Shown here piece by piece: positions 8,526-15,683 of a stretch of DNA of 64,000 nt. The stretch covers positions 1 to 64,000 of the forward strand of contig PXRG01000005.1 of the NCBI GenBank assembly GCA_003021105.1. The letters are read 5' to 3'. Both the position numbers and the translations under genes were made by a program. Positions within the stretch are counted from its first letter, which is position 1. Every line of letters starts with the position of its first letter. The notes beneath the pieces are model-generated. The model did no database searches. It had not been told where the DNA came from and saw only the letters and a program-made list of their open reading frames with translations. This stretch comes from Halobacteriales archaeon QS_1_68_17 (GTDB lineage: Archaea > Halobacteriota > Halobacteria > Halobacteriales > Haloarculaceae).

Positions 8526-9218
8526 ATGCGACGGATACTCGTCGCCGGGGCCAGCGGCGGCACGGGACGGCACGTCCTGTCGGCGCTCTCCGGGCGCGAC
8601 GCGACCGTCAGGGCGCTGACTCGCTCAGCGGAGAAGGCCGCATCGCTCGAAGCGCTCGGGGCCGACGAGGTCGTCACCGGCGACCTGCTGGACTCGGACG
8701 ACGCGGCCAGGGCCGCCGCGGACTGCGACGCGGTCCTCTGCGCTGTCGGCACCGACTACGGCCCGGCGCTGCTGGGCGATCTCGTCGACGGGACGGGGAC
8801 GGTGAACCTCGTCGAGGTCGCCGAGGCGGCGGGCGTCGAGCAGTTCGTGCTGGTGTCGACCATCGGGGTCGGCGACTCGCGGGCCGGCGCGTCGCTGGTC
8901 ACGCGACTCACGCTCCGGTTCACGGGCATCCTCGCCGCCAAGGAGCGGGCCGAACGCCGGCTCCGGGAGTCGGACCTGGCCCACACGATTTTCCGGCCCG
9001 GCGCTCTCAGCGACCGCCCGGCGACCGACGCGGTGCTCGCTGGCGAGGGCGGCGACACCGTCCGGGGATCGATCTCGCGGGCCGACCTCGCGCGGGTGAT
9101 GGTCGCGGCGCTCGACACGCCCGCCGCCCGCGACCGCACGTTCGAGGTCGTCAGCGAGGAGGGCTGTCTCGGGGAACCGCGCGGCCTGATCGACGTCGAC
9201 TGGGCGTTCCCCGAGTGA
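8526..9218 (+). CDS. NAD(P)-binding SDR-like protein (atypical, NmrA/HSCARG-like)
   Basis: This 230-residue protein has an N-terminal Rossmann fold with the glycine motif 'ILVAGASGGTGRHV' and the VSTIGV strand typical of atypical short-chain dehydrogenases. The canonical YxxxK catalytic pair is not evident. Such proteins often act as NAD(P)-dependent oxidoreductases, or as redox sensors without catalysis. ATG at 8526 places the Rossmann strand at the very N-terminus. It is convergent with the methylthiotransferase gene that follows. Confidence 0.85.
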   Translation: MRRILVAGASGGTGRHVLSALSGRDATVRALTRSAEKAASLEALGADEVVTGDLLDSDDAARAAADCDAVLCAVGTDYGPALLGDLVDGTGTVNLVEVAEAAGVEQFVLVSTIGVGDSRAGASLVTRLTLRFTGILAAKERAERRLRESDLAHTIFRPGALSDRPATDAVLAGEGGDTVRGSISRADLARVMVAALDTPAARDRTFEVVSEEGCLGEPRGLIDVDWAFPE

Positions 9219-9239
9219 CGCCCGGTCGCCGCCCGCGCT

Positions 9240-10490
9240 CTACAGCGGGTCGCCGAACGCGTAGACGGTGTTGTGGCCCGTGATCTCGACGTCCACGAAG
9301 TCGCCCACGTCGACGCCGTGGTCGCTCGCGTCCCGGATCACGACCTGGCGGTAGGCCTCGTCGTACCCGACCACCGAGTCATCGCGGCCGTCCTCGACGA
9401 CCAGCACCTCGCGCTCGGTGCCGACCATCTTCCCGTAGGCCGCGCCCACCAGGTCCATCTTCAGGTCGGTCATCTCCTTCGAGCGGTCCTTTTTCGTCTG
9501 CCCGCCGAGTCCCTTCATGTCGGCGGCGTCGGTGCCCGGGCGCTTCGAGAAACGGGTGACGTTGATCTTCTCCGGGCGGGTCTCGCGCATCAGCGCGAGG
9601 CTCTGCTCGTGGTCGCGGTCGGTCTCGGTGGGGAAGCCGACGATGAAGTCCGTCGAGAGCGTCCAGTAGTCGAGGTAGTCGTCGAACGTTTCGACGACCT
9701 CGACGTACTCGGCGACCTGGTGCTGGCGGCGCATGTCCCCGAGGACGTCGTCGGACCCCGACTGGACCGGCGCGTGCAGGAAGTTGTACAGTTTCTCGTT
9801 GTCCGCGAAGACCGCCGCCAGTTCCTCCCGGATGCCGTGGACGCCCTTCGGGTTGGCCATGCCCACGCGCACCCGGAAGTCGCCCTCGATGGCACAGATG
9901 CGGTCGAGCAGTTCGTGCAGTTTCCGCTCGCCGTCGTCCCAGCCGTAGACGCCGGTGTCCTGGCCGGTCACGCGGATCTCCCGCGCGCCGGCGTGGACCA
10001 GCGCCCGGGCCTGTTCGACGTTCTCCGCGACCGGCGGGGAGTCGATCTTCCCGGTCGCCTGCTTGGTGATACAGTACGAGCAGTCGCTCATGCACCCCCG
10101 CGCGATGGGGAGGATGCCGACTACGCCGTCGAGCACGGGGTCGGTGTCCGGCGCGGGTGTCGGACACTCGCCGTTGAGCACGTGGGCCGGCACGTCGTCC
10201 CAGTGGAGGACCGCGGCGTCGATGCCGGCCTCGCGGAACTGCTCGCCCTGCGCCAGGGCCATACAGCCCGTGACCACGAGTTCGGCCGTCTCGGCTTCGA
10301 GTTCCCTGGCCCGCCGGAGCATGTTCCGCTCGGTCTTCTCCAACACCGTACAGGTGTTGAGGATGGCCACGTCCGCCTCCGCCGGTCCGTCGGCGGGGCG
10401 GTGGCCGCCGTCCCGGAGCGCCCGCTCGATCTGGCGGGTCTCGCCCCTGTTCGACGTACACCCGTACGTCTCGATGTGGTAGCGGGCCAT
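9240..10490 (-). CDS. tRNA t6A37 methylthiotransferase (archaeal CDKAL1/e-MtaB type)
   Basis: This 416-residue radical SAM enzyme adds a methylthio group to N6-threonylcarbamoyladenosine at position 37 of ANN-decoding tRNAs. The N-terminal UPF0004 domain has the three cluster cysteines ('[11 protein letters not shown]', '[11 protein letters not shown]', '[11 protein letters not shown]'). The radical SAM motif is 'CMSDCSYCI' at about residue 140. A TRAM domain ends the protein ('[15 protein letters not shown]'). The length is normal. It is transcribed toward the SDR-like gene. Confidence 0.93.
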   Translation of the reverse strand: MARYHIETYGCTSNRGETRQIERALRDGGHRPADGPAEADVAILNTCTVLEKTERNMLRRARELEAETAELVVTGCMALAQGEQFREAGIDAAVLHWDDVPAHVLNGECPTPAPDTDPVLDGVVGILPIARGCMSDCSYCITKQATGKIDSPPVAENVEQARALVHAGAREIRVTGQDTGVYGWDDGERKLHELLDRICAIEGDFRVRVGMANPKGVHGIREELAAVFADNEKLYNFLHAPVQSGSDDVLGDMRRQHQVAEYVEVVETFDDYLDYWTLSTDFIVGFPTETDRDHEQSLALMRETRPEKINVTRFSKRPGTDAADMKGLGGQTKKDRSKEMTDLKMDLVGAAYGKMVGTEREVLVVEDGRDDSVVGYDEAYRQVVIRDASDHGVDVGDFVDVEITGHNTVYAFGDPL

Positions 10491-10615
10491 CTACCCGGAG
10501 TTGCGGCCTGCCGGGCAAAAGGGCGACGGATTGCAGCGCCACCGGCGGCGGCCGCACCGCCGGACGCGCGAGACCTAGCTCGGGCCGGATCGACTCCCGG
10601 ACTGTCGCGTACCCG

Positions 10616-10666
10616 TCATCCGAGGAAGCTATTCAGTTCGCTACAGTCCGCCGGCGAGGGGATGAC
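10616..10666 (-). pseudogene. 3' end of vapC, cut off by the IS1341 element
   Basis: Reading the minus strand from the left end of the mobile element gives '[16 protein letters not shown]' and a stop. This matches the usual end of haloarchaeal PIN toxins (a VxLSPxEF..LN.FLG pattern) and continues the toxin fragment at 12264-12460, which stops at 'FDAFATE'. The 17 codons are far too short for the ORF track. Confidence 0.7.
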
Positions 10667-10682
10667 ACGTAGCGAGCGGAAG

Positions 10683-10702
10683 CCCACCCGTTCACGGGTG
10701 GG
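10683..10702 (+). repeat. Left-end hairpin of the IS1341 element
   Basis: CCCACCCG and CGGGTGGG form an 8-bp perfect stem with the loop TTCA, 16 bp inside the left boundary. The right end has the same stem with the loop TTTA. Confidence 0.85.
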
Positions 10703-10735
10703 TCCGAGCGACAGCATGGCTATCCAGTCAACGCG

Positions 10736-10879
10736 CTACGACTCGTCTGGATGTTCCACGTTATCGAGTCCTGTTTTGACTAACTCGATGTACGCTTCGG
10801 TGAGGTTTCGGTCGGTTTCTTCGGCCCATTCTTTCACCTGTCCGTGGAGCGACCACGGAATATCCACGTTTGGACGCAT
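10736..10879 (-). CDS. 47-residue ribbon-helix-helix-like protein, divergent from tnpB
   Basis: The short protein ('[20 protein letters not shown]' and on) has the form of a ribbon-helix-helix DNA-binding domain: a short strand, a helix and a second helix with '[16 protein letters not shown]'. The longer track ORF begins in the promoter region, and the Met at 10879 fits better. The gene lies inside the mobile element and points away from tnpB, with a shared promoter region of about 43 bp. Small genes of this kind accompany haloarchaeal tnpB genes and may regulate them; that role is inferred. Confidence 0.7.
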   Translation of the reverse strand: MRPNVDIPWSLHGQVKEWAEETDRNLTEAYIELVKTGLDNVEHPDES

Positions 10880-10922
10880 CAGTGATAAGACTTTAGGACC
10901 ACAAGACCATATCAGTGGTGTC

Positions 10923-12211
10923 GTGAGGCGAACCAACACGTTCGCGGTACGCCCGCTGTCCGACGACGACAAGCGGCTACTGCTGGATTTGTTGGATGCC
11001 TCTGCCAGCCTGTGGAACGAACTGAATTACGAGCGCCGCCAGCAATTCTTCGACGGCGAATCCGTGTGGGACACTGCCGACTACCGGAAACAGTACGTCG
11101 ATGTTCTCGGCTCTGCCACCGCACAGCAGGTCATTCGGAAGAACAAATCGGCGTGGCAGTCGTTTTTCGCCGCCCGCGAGAACGGCGAGGACACCGCCCC
11201 GCCGGGCTACTGGGGCAACGAGGACGATGGCCGCGAGCTACGCACGTTCATCCGCAACGACCAGTACACGCTGGAAACCGGCGAGCGGTCACGAGTCGAG
11301 ATACCAGTCGGCCAAGACCTGAAAGACGAGTACGGATTGGGCTATCACGACCGGCTTCGCCTCGAAGTCTGTGGCGCTCCCAAATGGGACGGCGAACAGG
11401 GCCGCTTGGAGATACAGTACGACGAGATAGACGACACGTTCAGGGCCTTTCAGCCTGTCACCGTACCCGATTCTCGACAGGATTCACCACTGGCTTCGGA
11501 AGAAGCCGTCACCAGAAATCTCCGATTTCTGGTTGCCCATCAGACGCAGTCTGATGACCGCGCTGGACGTGGGCGCGAACAATCTCGTCGCCTGTACCAC
11601 CACGACCGGCCAGCAATATCTGTACGAAGGCCGGGACCTGTTCGACCGCTTCCGCGCGGATACGGCGGCTGTATCGCAAACGGACGCGGCGGCGCGACCA
11701 CGCACAGGATGCACTGGTTCGGGACCTGCTGGAACGGCTCTACGCCGAGGGCGTAGCGACGGTGTACGTGGGCGACCTCACGGAGGTTCTGTCGACGCAC
11801 TGGTGCGCCGAGGTGAACGCAAAGACCCACCAGTTTTGGGCGTTCCGGGCGTTCATCAAGCGCCTCTCACAGACCGCCGAGGAATACGGTATCACCGTCG
11901 AGGTGCGGTCAGAAGCCGACACAACCCGAACGTGTCCGGCGTGTGGCGAACAGGACGACACCGACCGGGACGGCGACGTGTTTCGGTGTCCGTGCGGTCA
12001 GGAAGCCCACGCCGACCTCTGTGCGTCTCGGACGTTCCTCGAACAACAGGCTGGCGAAGAAGTCGGGCCGATGGCACGGCCCGTGCGTCTCAAGTGGGAC
12101 GACCACAACTGGTCGGAGCTATCAAACTCTCCCGAGAGGGCAAGTCCCAACGAGAAGCGCACAAACCGGAGTACCGGCGACGGGAAACTTGCCTCCGCGG
12201 GTGCGGCATAG
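10923..12211 (+). pseudogene. tnpB: tnpB (RuvC-like guide-RNA nuclease), broken in two places
   Basis: Three frames make up one TnpB. The first runs from GTG 10923 ('[18 protein letters not shown]') to about 11500, the second holds the RuvC-I motif ('[13 protein letters not shown]'), and the third holds RuvC-II ('[13 protein letters not shown]'), the four-Cys zinc ribbon ('CPACGEQ', 'CPCGQ') and RuvC-III ('[12 protein letters not shown]'). The first frame change lies in a hairpin cluster (11492-11556) that is not found in normal TnpB. The second, near 11665, joins 'DLFDRFR' directly to '[14 protein letters not shown]' and so removes about 25 residues. The protein cannot be made intact. The element could move only with help in trans. 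Confidence 0.85.
11492..11556 (+). repeat. Cluster of three perfect hairpins inside tnpB
   Basis: Three stem-loops follow one another: GGCTTC-ggaa-GAAGCC (11492-11507), ACCAGAAAT-ctccg-ATTTCTGGT (11511-11533) and CATCAGAC-gca-GTCTGATG (11538-11556). The spacers are only 3 and 4 nt. The segment coincides with the first frame break in tnpB and looks like a small structured insertion. Confidence 0.75.
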
Positions 12212-12263
12212 CCAACATCCCCACCGGAGGAATCCCACCCGTTTACGGGTGGGAGGGTGTCAA
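12080..12263 (+). ncRNA. Putative right-end omega RNA (reRNA) region of the IS1341 element
   Basis: TnpB guide RNAs are made from the 3' end of tnpB and the right end of the element, with the guide taken from the flanking DNA. Here the region would end at 12263, and the guide would read 'TTCGGTGGCAAACGCG' and on, from vapC. The right-end hairpin is at 12234-12253. This is a position-based prediction; the 5' limit is a guess. Confidence 0.35.
12234..12253 (+). repeat. Right-end hairpin of the IS1341 element
   Basis: The CCCACCCG/CGGGTGGG stem with the loop TTTA is identical in its arms to the left-end hairpin. It lies 10 bp inside the right boundary and gives the toxin remnant its stop codon. 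Confidence 0.85.
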
Positions 12264-12460
12264 TTCGGTGGCAAACGCGTCGAATCGTTCGAAATCGTCG
12301 TCGATCGTCAGTACCGTGTTCACTCCCTCGTCGATCGCTACCCGCGCGTAGTACCCGTCCCAGCCGTCGATGTCCGCGGTGCGTGCGCGGGCGAGGCCGC
12401 CGCGAACGGCCGCTTCGGACACCCGGTCGTACCAGTGGATACGCTTCGCGTCCAGGAAGT
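12264..12460 (-). pseudogene. vapC: vapC (PIN-domain toxin), central-to-C-terminal part only
   Basis: The frame reads 'NFLDAKRIHWYDRVSEAAV', then 'DIDGWDGYYARVAIDEGV' and 'VLTIDDDFERFDAFATE', the C-terminal half of a haloarchaeal PIN toxin with the late acidic residues. About 70 N-terminal residues, with the first catalytic Asp, are missing: the frame joins vapB directly at about 12458. The far C-terminus is on the other side of the IS1341 element (10616-10666). The toxin RNase is therefore inactive. Confidence 0.75.
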
Positions 12461-12655
12461 TCTCTCCCGCCGGGACGCCGTTTCCGACACCAGTTTTTCC
12501 ATTCGTTCGATGATCCGCTCGGGTTCGTCTTCCGGTTCGACGATCGCTCTGCCGTCCTCCTCGCGGACCTCGACTTCGGTCCCGGGAGTAATTCCCAGTC
12601 GATCCCGCACCTCCTTCGGGAGGACGATTCGCCCCTTCGCGTCTACCTTCGGCAT
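12338..12655 (-). pseudogene. vapB: vapB AbrB/MazE-type antitoxin, C-terminus replaced
   Basis: Residues 1-66 are a normal swapped-hairpin AbrB antitoxin ('MPKVDAKGRIVLPKEVRDRL', 'EVEVREEDGRAIVEPEDEP'). After 'ETASRRERT' the ORF runs on out of frame over the vapC fragment, so the toxin-binding C-terminus is lost. The DNA-binding part is intact and could still bind its operator. The start is ATG 12655; the longer track ORF begins in the deoC intergenic region. Confidence 0.75.
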
Positions 12656-12720
12656 GTTCCCACTCGATGTCGGAACGACATGACCGTTTTGACCGCACTG
12701 CCGCGGTGGGAATCGCCGGG

Positions 12721-13356
12721 CTACTCGGCTTCGCGCCACTCCTCGACGATGGCGACGCCGCCCGAGGCACCGATGCGCTCGGCCCCGGCGTCGAACATCG
12801 CCGCCGCCTCCGGCCAGGAGCCGACGCCGCCGCTGGCTTTCACCGGCAGGTGCGCGGCCAGCCGTTCGACGTCGGGGACCGTAGCGCCGCCGTCGGCGAA
12901 CCCGGTGGCGGTCTTGAGGAAGTCCGCGCCGGCGTCGGCCGCCAGCCGGCCGGCCCTGTCGACGTCCCCGGCGGTCAGGCGGGGGCTCTGGACGATCACC
13001 TTCACCGTCACCGGCACCGCGGCGACGACCTCCGCGACGTCCCGCCGGAAGGCTTCGTCGTCGCCGTCGAGCAGGTAGCCGAGGTTACAGACCACGTCGA
13101 GTTCGTCGGCCCCGTCCCGCCAGGCGGCCTCGGCCTCGGCGGCCTTGGTGGCGGTGGCGTGTTGCCCGTGCGGGAAGCCGACCACCGTCACCAGCGTGAC
13201 GCCGGGCGCGTAGTCGGCGGCGTCGGGGGCGTAACACGGCGGAATACAGGCGTTCATCCCGTTTTCCGCCGCGGCGTCGAGCACCGCCGTCACGTCCTCC
13301 CACGTCGTCTCCGGACCGAGGACGGTGTGGTCGATGCGACCGGGTACGTCGTCCAT
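12721..13356 (-). CDS. deoC: Deoxyribose-phosphate aldolase
   Basis: This 211-residue class I aldolase splits 2-deoxyribose 5-phosphate into acetaldehyde and glyceraldehyde 3-phosphate. The Schiff-base Lys is in '[14 protein letters not shown]', and a second Lys is in '[12 protein letters not shown]'. '[13 protein letters not shown]' marks the N-terminal strand. The length fits the short archaeal form. ATG at 13356 is used; the 522-residue track ORF continues far into non-coding DNA. The vapB remnant starts 66 bp after its stop, and the DUF63 gene is divergent. Confidence 0.93.
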   Translation of the reverse strand: MDDVPGRIDHTVLGPETTWEDVTAVLDAAAENGMNACIPPCYAPDAADYAPGVTLVTVVGFPHGQHATATKAAEAEAAWRDGADELDVVCNLGYLLDGDDEAFRRDVAEVVAAVPVTVKVIVQSPRLTAGDVDRAGRLAADAGADFLKTATGFADGGATVPDVERLAAHLPVKASGGVGSWPEAAAMFDAGAERIGASGGVAIVEEWREAE

Positions 13357-13488
13357 GCCACCCACCACGGCACCACGTGTAAAAAACCCCCGCGCCCCAC
13401 ACCACGCGTGAAACCTTCCACGGCCAGTCAGGGCGACGGTTCCGCCACAGTCGGAAGCTTTTCGGTCGGTGCCTGCCGTGTCCGGGAT

Positions 13489-14259
13489 ATGGTCCTCCCG
13501 AGCGGACTGGTCGTGCCGCCGTTGCCGGTTCTGGTCGCCCTCGCGGCGCTCGCGCTCGGCGTCACGGCCGCGCTCTTGCGGCTCCACCCCGCGGCGAACG
13601 TGCTGTTCCAGCTCGGCGCGCTCCCCGGCTCCGTCGGGACAGCGTTCAGCGCCCCCTCGGTGTACGTCACGACGTACGTCGTCGCGGGCGCGGCCTGGCT
13701 GGCGGCGACCGGGGCGGCCGACGCCCGGGTCGACCGCGGCCGCGTCCCGCTGTGGCACGGGGCCGCCGGCACCGCGGTCGCCGCCGTCGCGGTCGGCCTC
13801 GTCGGGTCGTGGGGGCTCGCTGCCGGCCGGTTCTCGCCGCTGTGGCCCGCGGCGGGGACCGTCGCGGCGGCCCTGCTGACCGCCGGGACCTACCTGCTTA
13901 TCGCCCGCGCCCGGGAGTCGGTCGTCGACGAGACGGGGACTGCGGGCGCGCTGGTCGTGTTCGGGCACGCCCTCGACGGCGTCTCGACCGCTATCGGGAT
14001 CGACGTGTTCGGCACCGCCGAGCGCACCCCTCTCCCGCGGGCCATCATGGGCTTTGCGGGCACGCTCCCGACCGCGGACGCCCTCGGGGTCGGCTGGCTG
14101 TTCGTGCTCGTGAAACTCGGCGTCTCCGCCGCGGTGGTCGCCCTGATCGCCCCCTCGGTCGCCCGGGACCGGACCCGGGGCTATCTGCTGCTCGGGGCGG
14201 TGGCGGCCTTCGGACTCGGCCCGGGGGTCCACAACCTGCTGCTGTTCGCCGTCTCCTGA
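13489..14259 (+). CDS. DUF63 family membrane protein
   Basis: This 256-residue protein has about seven or eight hydrophobic helices. The start '[18 protein letters not shown]' and the segment '[14 protein letters not shown]' are typical of DUF63, an archaeal membrane family of unknown function. ATG at 13489 is chosen because helix 1 follows immediately. It is divergent from deoC. Confidence 0.85.
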   Translation: MVLPSGLVVPPLPVLVALAALALGVTAALLRLHPAANVLFQLGALPGSVGTAFSAPSVYVTTYVVAGAAWLAATGAADARVDRGRVPLWHGAAGTAVAAVAVGLVGSWGLAAGRFSPLWPAAGTVAAALLTAGTYLLIARARESVVDETGTAGALVVFGHALDGVSTAIGIDVFGTAERTPLPRAIMGFAGTLPTADALGVGWLFVLVKLGVSAAVVALIAPSVARDRTRGYLLLGAVAAFGLGPGVHNLLLFAVS

Positions 14260-14562
14260 ACGACACCACCCGAACACAATTCTTTGCACTCGACCGCCGG
14301 AACCATACGTCGGGGAAAGAGCGTCTCAGACGCCCGGAATGGGGCCAAATAAGCTATTCCACCAGTTATTTTTCAATACGGAAGGGCCGCTGGTCGACGG
14401 GACGTTGCTCGCGGTCAAATCTCCCCCACAACGCGAAAACGATGGCATCTTGGTCCCGATACTAGCCGCCGATGCCGTGTGCCAGTATTCCAACAAACAA
14501 TGTTTAGGATCTATCTCGGGACGGGAACGACCGGCTGTTCCGGAGTGATCGACAGTTGCCAT

Positions 14563-14582
14563 TTACAGGCATAGGGGTGTAA
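14563..14582. promoter_or_regulatory. Palindromic motif TTACA-N10-TGTAA, copy 1
   Basis: The outer arms are perfect inverted repeats, and GG occurs inside both arms. A second motif with the same arms and spacing starts 48 bp downstream. The spacing is that of a dimeric regulator site. Confidence 0.35.
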
Positions 14583-14610
14583 AGAGGAAGGGGTTCGTCG
14601 TCGTCCGACG

Positions 14611-14630
14611 TTACAGGGCCATCGGTGTAA
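14611..14630. promoter_or_regulatory. Palindromic motif TTACA-N10-TGTAA, copy 2
   Basis: It has the same arms and length as copy 1, and lies 36 bp after the 3' end of the IclR gene. The function is unknown; a regulator site or an RNA end structure are both possible. Confidence 0.35.
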
Positions 14631-14665
14631 CGGCCGCGGCGAGCGTTTGACACTCCCGAACGCGC

Positions 14666-15427
14666 TCAGGCGAACTTCGCGTTGATCTCGATGACGTTGG
14701 CCGACCGGAGGAGCTTGTGGGGGAGTTCCTCCGCGAACCGGTCGCCCTCCATGCGGCTCGACGGCCCGGAGATGCTGATCGCGCCGACGACGCCGTCGTC
14801 GGTCAGCGGGGCGGCCACGCACCGGAGCCCCTCGATTTTTTCCTCGTTGTCGATGGCGTAGCCGCGGTCGCGGATCGCGGCCAGTTCGTCGGAGAGGGCT
14901 TCCCGCGACGTGATCGTCTGTGCGGTCTGGGCGGGGAGGCCGTGGCGGTCGATGATTTCGTCGACCCGCCGTTCGGGCATGTGCGCGAGCATGGCCTTCC
15001 CCAGCGAGATGCAGTGGAGGTACTCGCGTTTGCCCGCCGTCGAGGCGGTGTTGACCGCGTTCTCCCCCCGGGCCTTGTAGAGGTAGACCGCGCGGCCGTG
15101 TTCCTCGGTGGCGAACTGGGCCAGTTCGCCCGTCTCGGCCGCCAGGTCGTCGAGTTCCTCCGCGACGACGTCGTAGACCTCCAGCCGGGAGGTGACGTAC
15201 TCTCCGAGGTCCAGGTACCGGAGGCTCAGGCGGTACGTGTCGCCGTCCTTGACGACGTACTCGCTTTCGAGCAACGTGGCGAGGTGGCTGTGGACGGTGC
15301 CCTTCGACCGGTCGAGCGCCGACGCGAGTTCCGTCACGCCCGCCCCGTCGCTGGCCTGGAGGTACTCGATGATGTCGATGGCCGTCTGTACGGCCTGCAC
15401 CGTCCGGGGGGATTGCTCGCCGTCCAT
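14666..15427 (-). CDS. IclR family transcriptional regulator of the sugar island
   Basis: This 253-residue protein has an N-terminal winged HTH (about residues 10-70, 'GVTELASALDRSKGTVHSHL') and a C-terminal IclR effector-binding domain ('EYLHCISLGKAMLAHMPERR', 'GLRCVAAPLTDDGVVGAISI'). IclR proteins bind as dimers or tetramers and respond to small carbon compounds; XacR, the pentose regulator of Haloferax, is of this family. ATG at 15427 is preferred over the 68-residue upstream extension, since a TATA-like box lies about 28 bp upstream of it. The gene is divergent from the aldehyde dehydrogenase and is the likely regulator of the catabolic genes to 33 kb. Confidence 0.92.
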   Translation of the reverse strand: MDGEQSPRTVQAVQTAIDIIEYLQASDGAGVTELASALDRSKGTVHSHLATLLESEYVVKDGDTYRLSLRYLDLGEYVTSRLEVYDVVAEELDDLAAETGELAQFATEEHGRAVYLYKARGENAVNTASTAGKREYLHCISLGKAMLAHMPERRVDEIIDRHGLPAQTAQTITSREALSDELAAIRDRGYAIDNEEKIEGLRCVAAPLTDDGVVGAISISGPSSRMEGDRFAEELPHKLLRSANVIEINAKFA

Positions 15428-15451
15428 ACGCGGCCGTGGTAGTCCCTGACA

Positions 15452-15460
15452 TATAACTGT
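15452..15460 (-). promoter_or_regulatory. TATA-like box of the IclR gene
   Basis: Minus strand 'cagttatat', about 28 bp upstream of the ATG at 15427, the distance of a leaderless haloarchaeal promoter. Confidence 0.45.
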
Positions 15461-15652
15461 TTGCAAGGGCCGAACGCGAAACGCCGCCGAACGGCCGTTC
15501 CGACCCGTTCGCGCCGACACGTTATTCGTCGTCGTCACGTCGGGCAGTTTCCGGTGCCGCTCTCGGCGACGGTGCCGCCTTCCCGTTCGCGTAGCCCGAA
15601 CGGTCGCGTGCTGGCGGGAGCACGAACGCACGTGCGGGCGGGGACGTAACAG

Positions 15653-15660
15653 CTATGTAC
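15653..15660 (+). promoter_or_regulatory. TATA-like box of the aldehyde dehydrogenase gene
   Basis: 'ctatgtac' lies about 28 bp upstream of ATG 15684, which supports that start and leaderless transcription. Confidence 0.4.
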
Positions 15661-15683
15661 GTGGCTGGCACAGGTTCGGGCGT

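Larger units (their letters stand above)
10667..12263 (+). mobile_element. IS1341-type (IS200/IS605 family, TnpB-only) element inserted in vapC
   Basis: The boundaries follow from joining the two halves of vapC: 'GGGGATGAC' on the left and 'TTCGGTGGC' on the right restore one reading frame. Both ends carry a perfect hairpin with the same arms, CCCACCCG and CGGGTGGG. The element is 1597 bp and holds a broken tnpB and a small divergent RHH gene; no tnpA is present. No target duplication is seen, as expected for the family, and the left flank ATGAC would be the target motif. Confidence 0.8.
14260..14665. other. AT-richer intergenic island with short ORFs on both strands
   Basis: The segment is clearly lower in GC than its neighbours. 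Two overlapping ORFs of 69 (plus) and 78 (minus) residues are open, and neither resembles a family that I know. The minus ORF ('KMPSFSRCGGDLTASNVPST') is the more protein-like. The right part holds two palindromic motifs (next entries). I cannot decide whether this is a small gene, a relic or transferred DNA. Confidence 0.35.

Noticed and set aside
10491-10615. Possible tRNA gene between the methylthiotransferase gene and the vapC remnant
   Set aside because: There is no T-loop or cloverleaf pairing on either strand.
10683-12253. Terminal hairpins as parts of a CRISPR array
   Set aside because: Only two copies exist, 1.5 kb apart with a tnpB between them; they are transposon ends.
14326-14562. 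78-aa and 69-aa ORFs in the AT-rich island as firm genes
   Set aside because: They overlap each other on opposite strands, and I recognise neither; I list the region as undecided instead.
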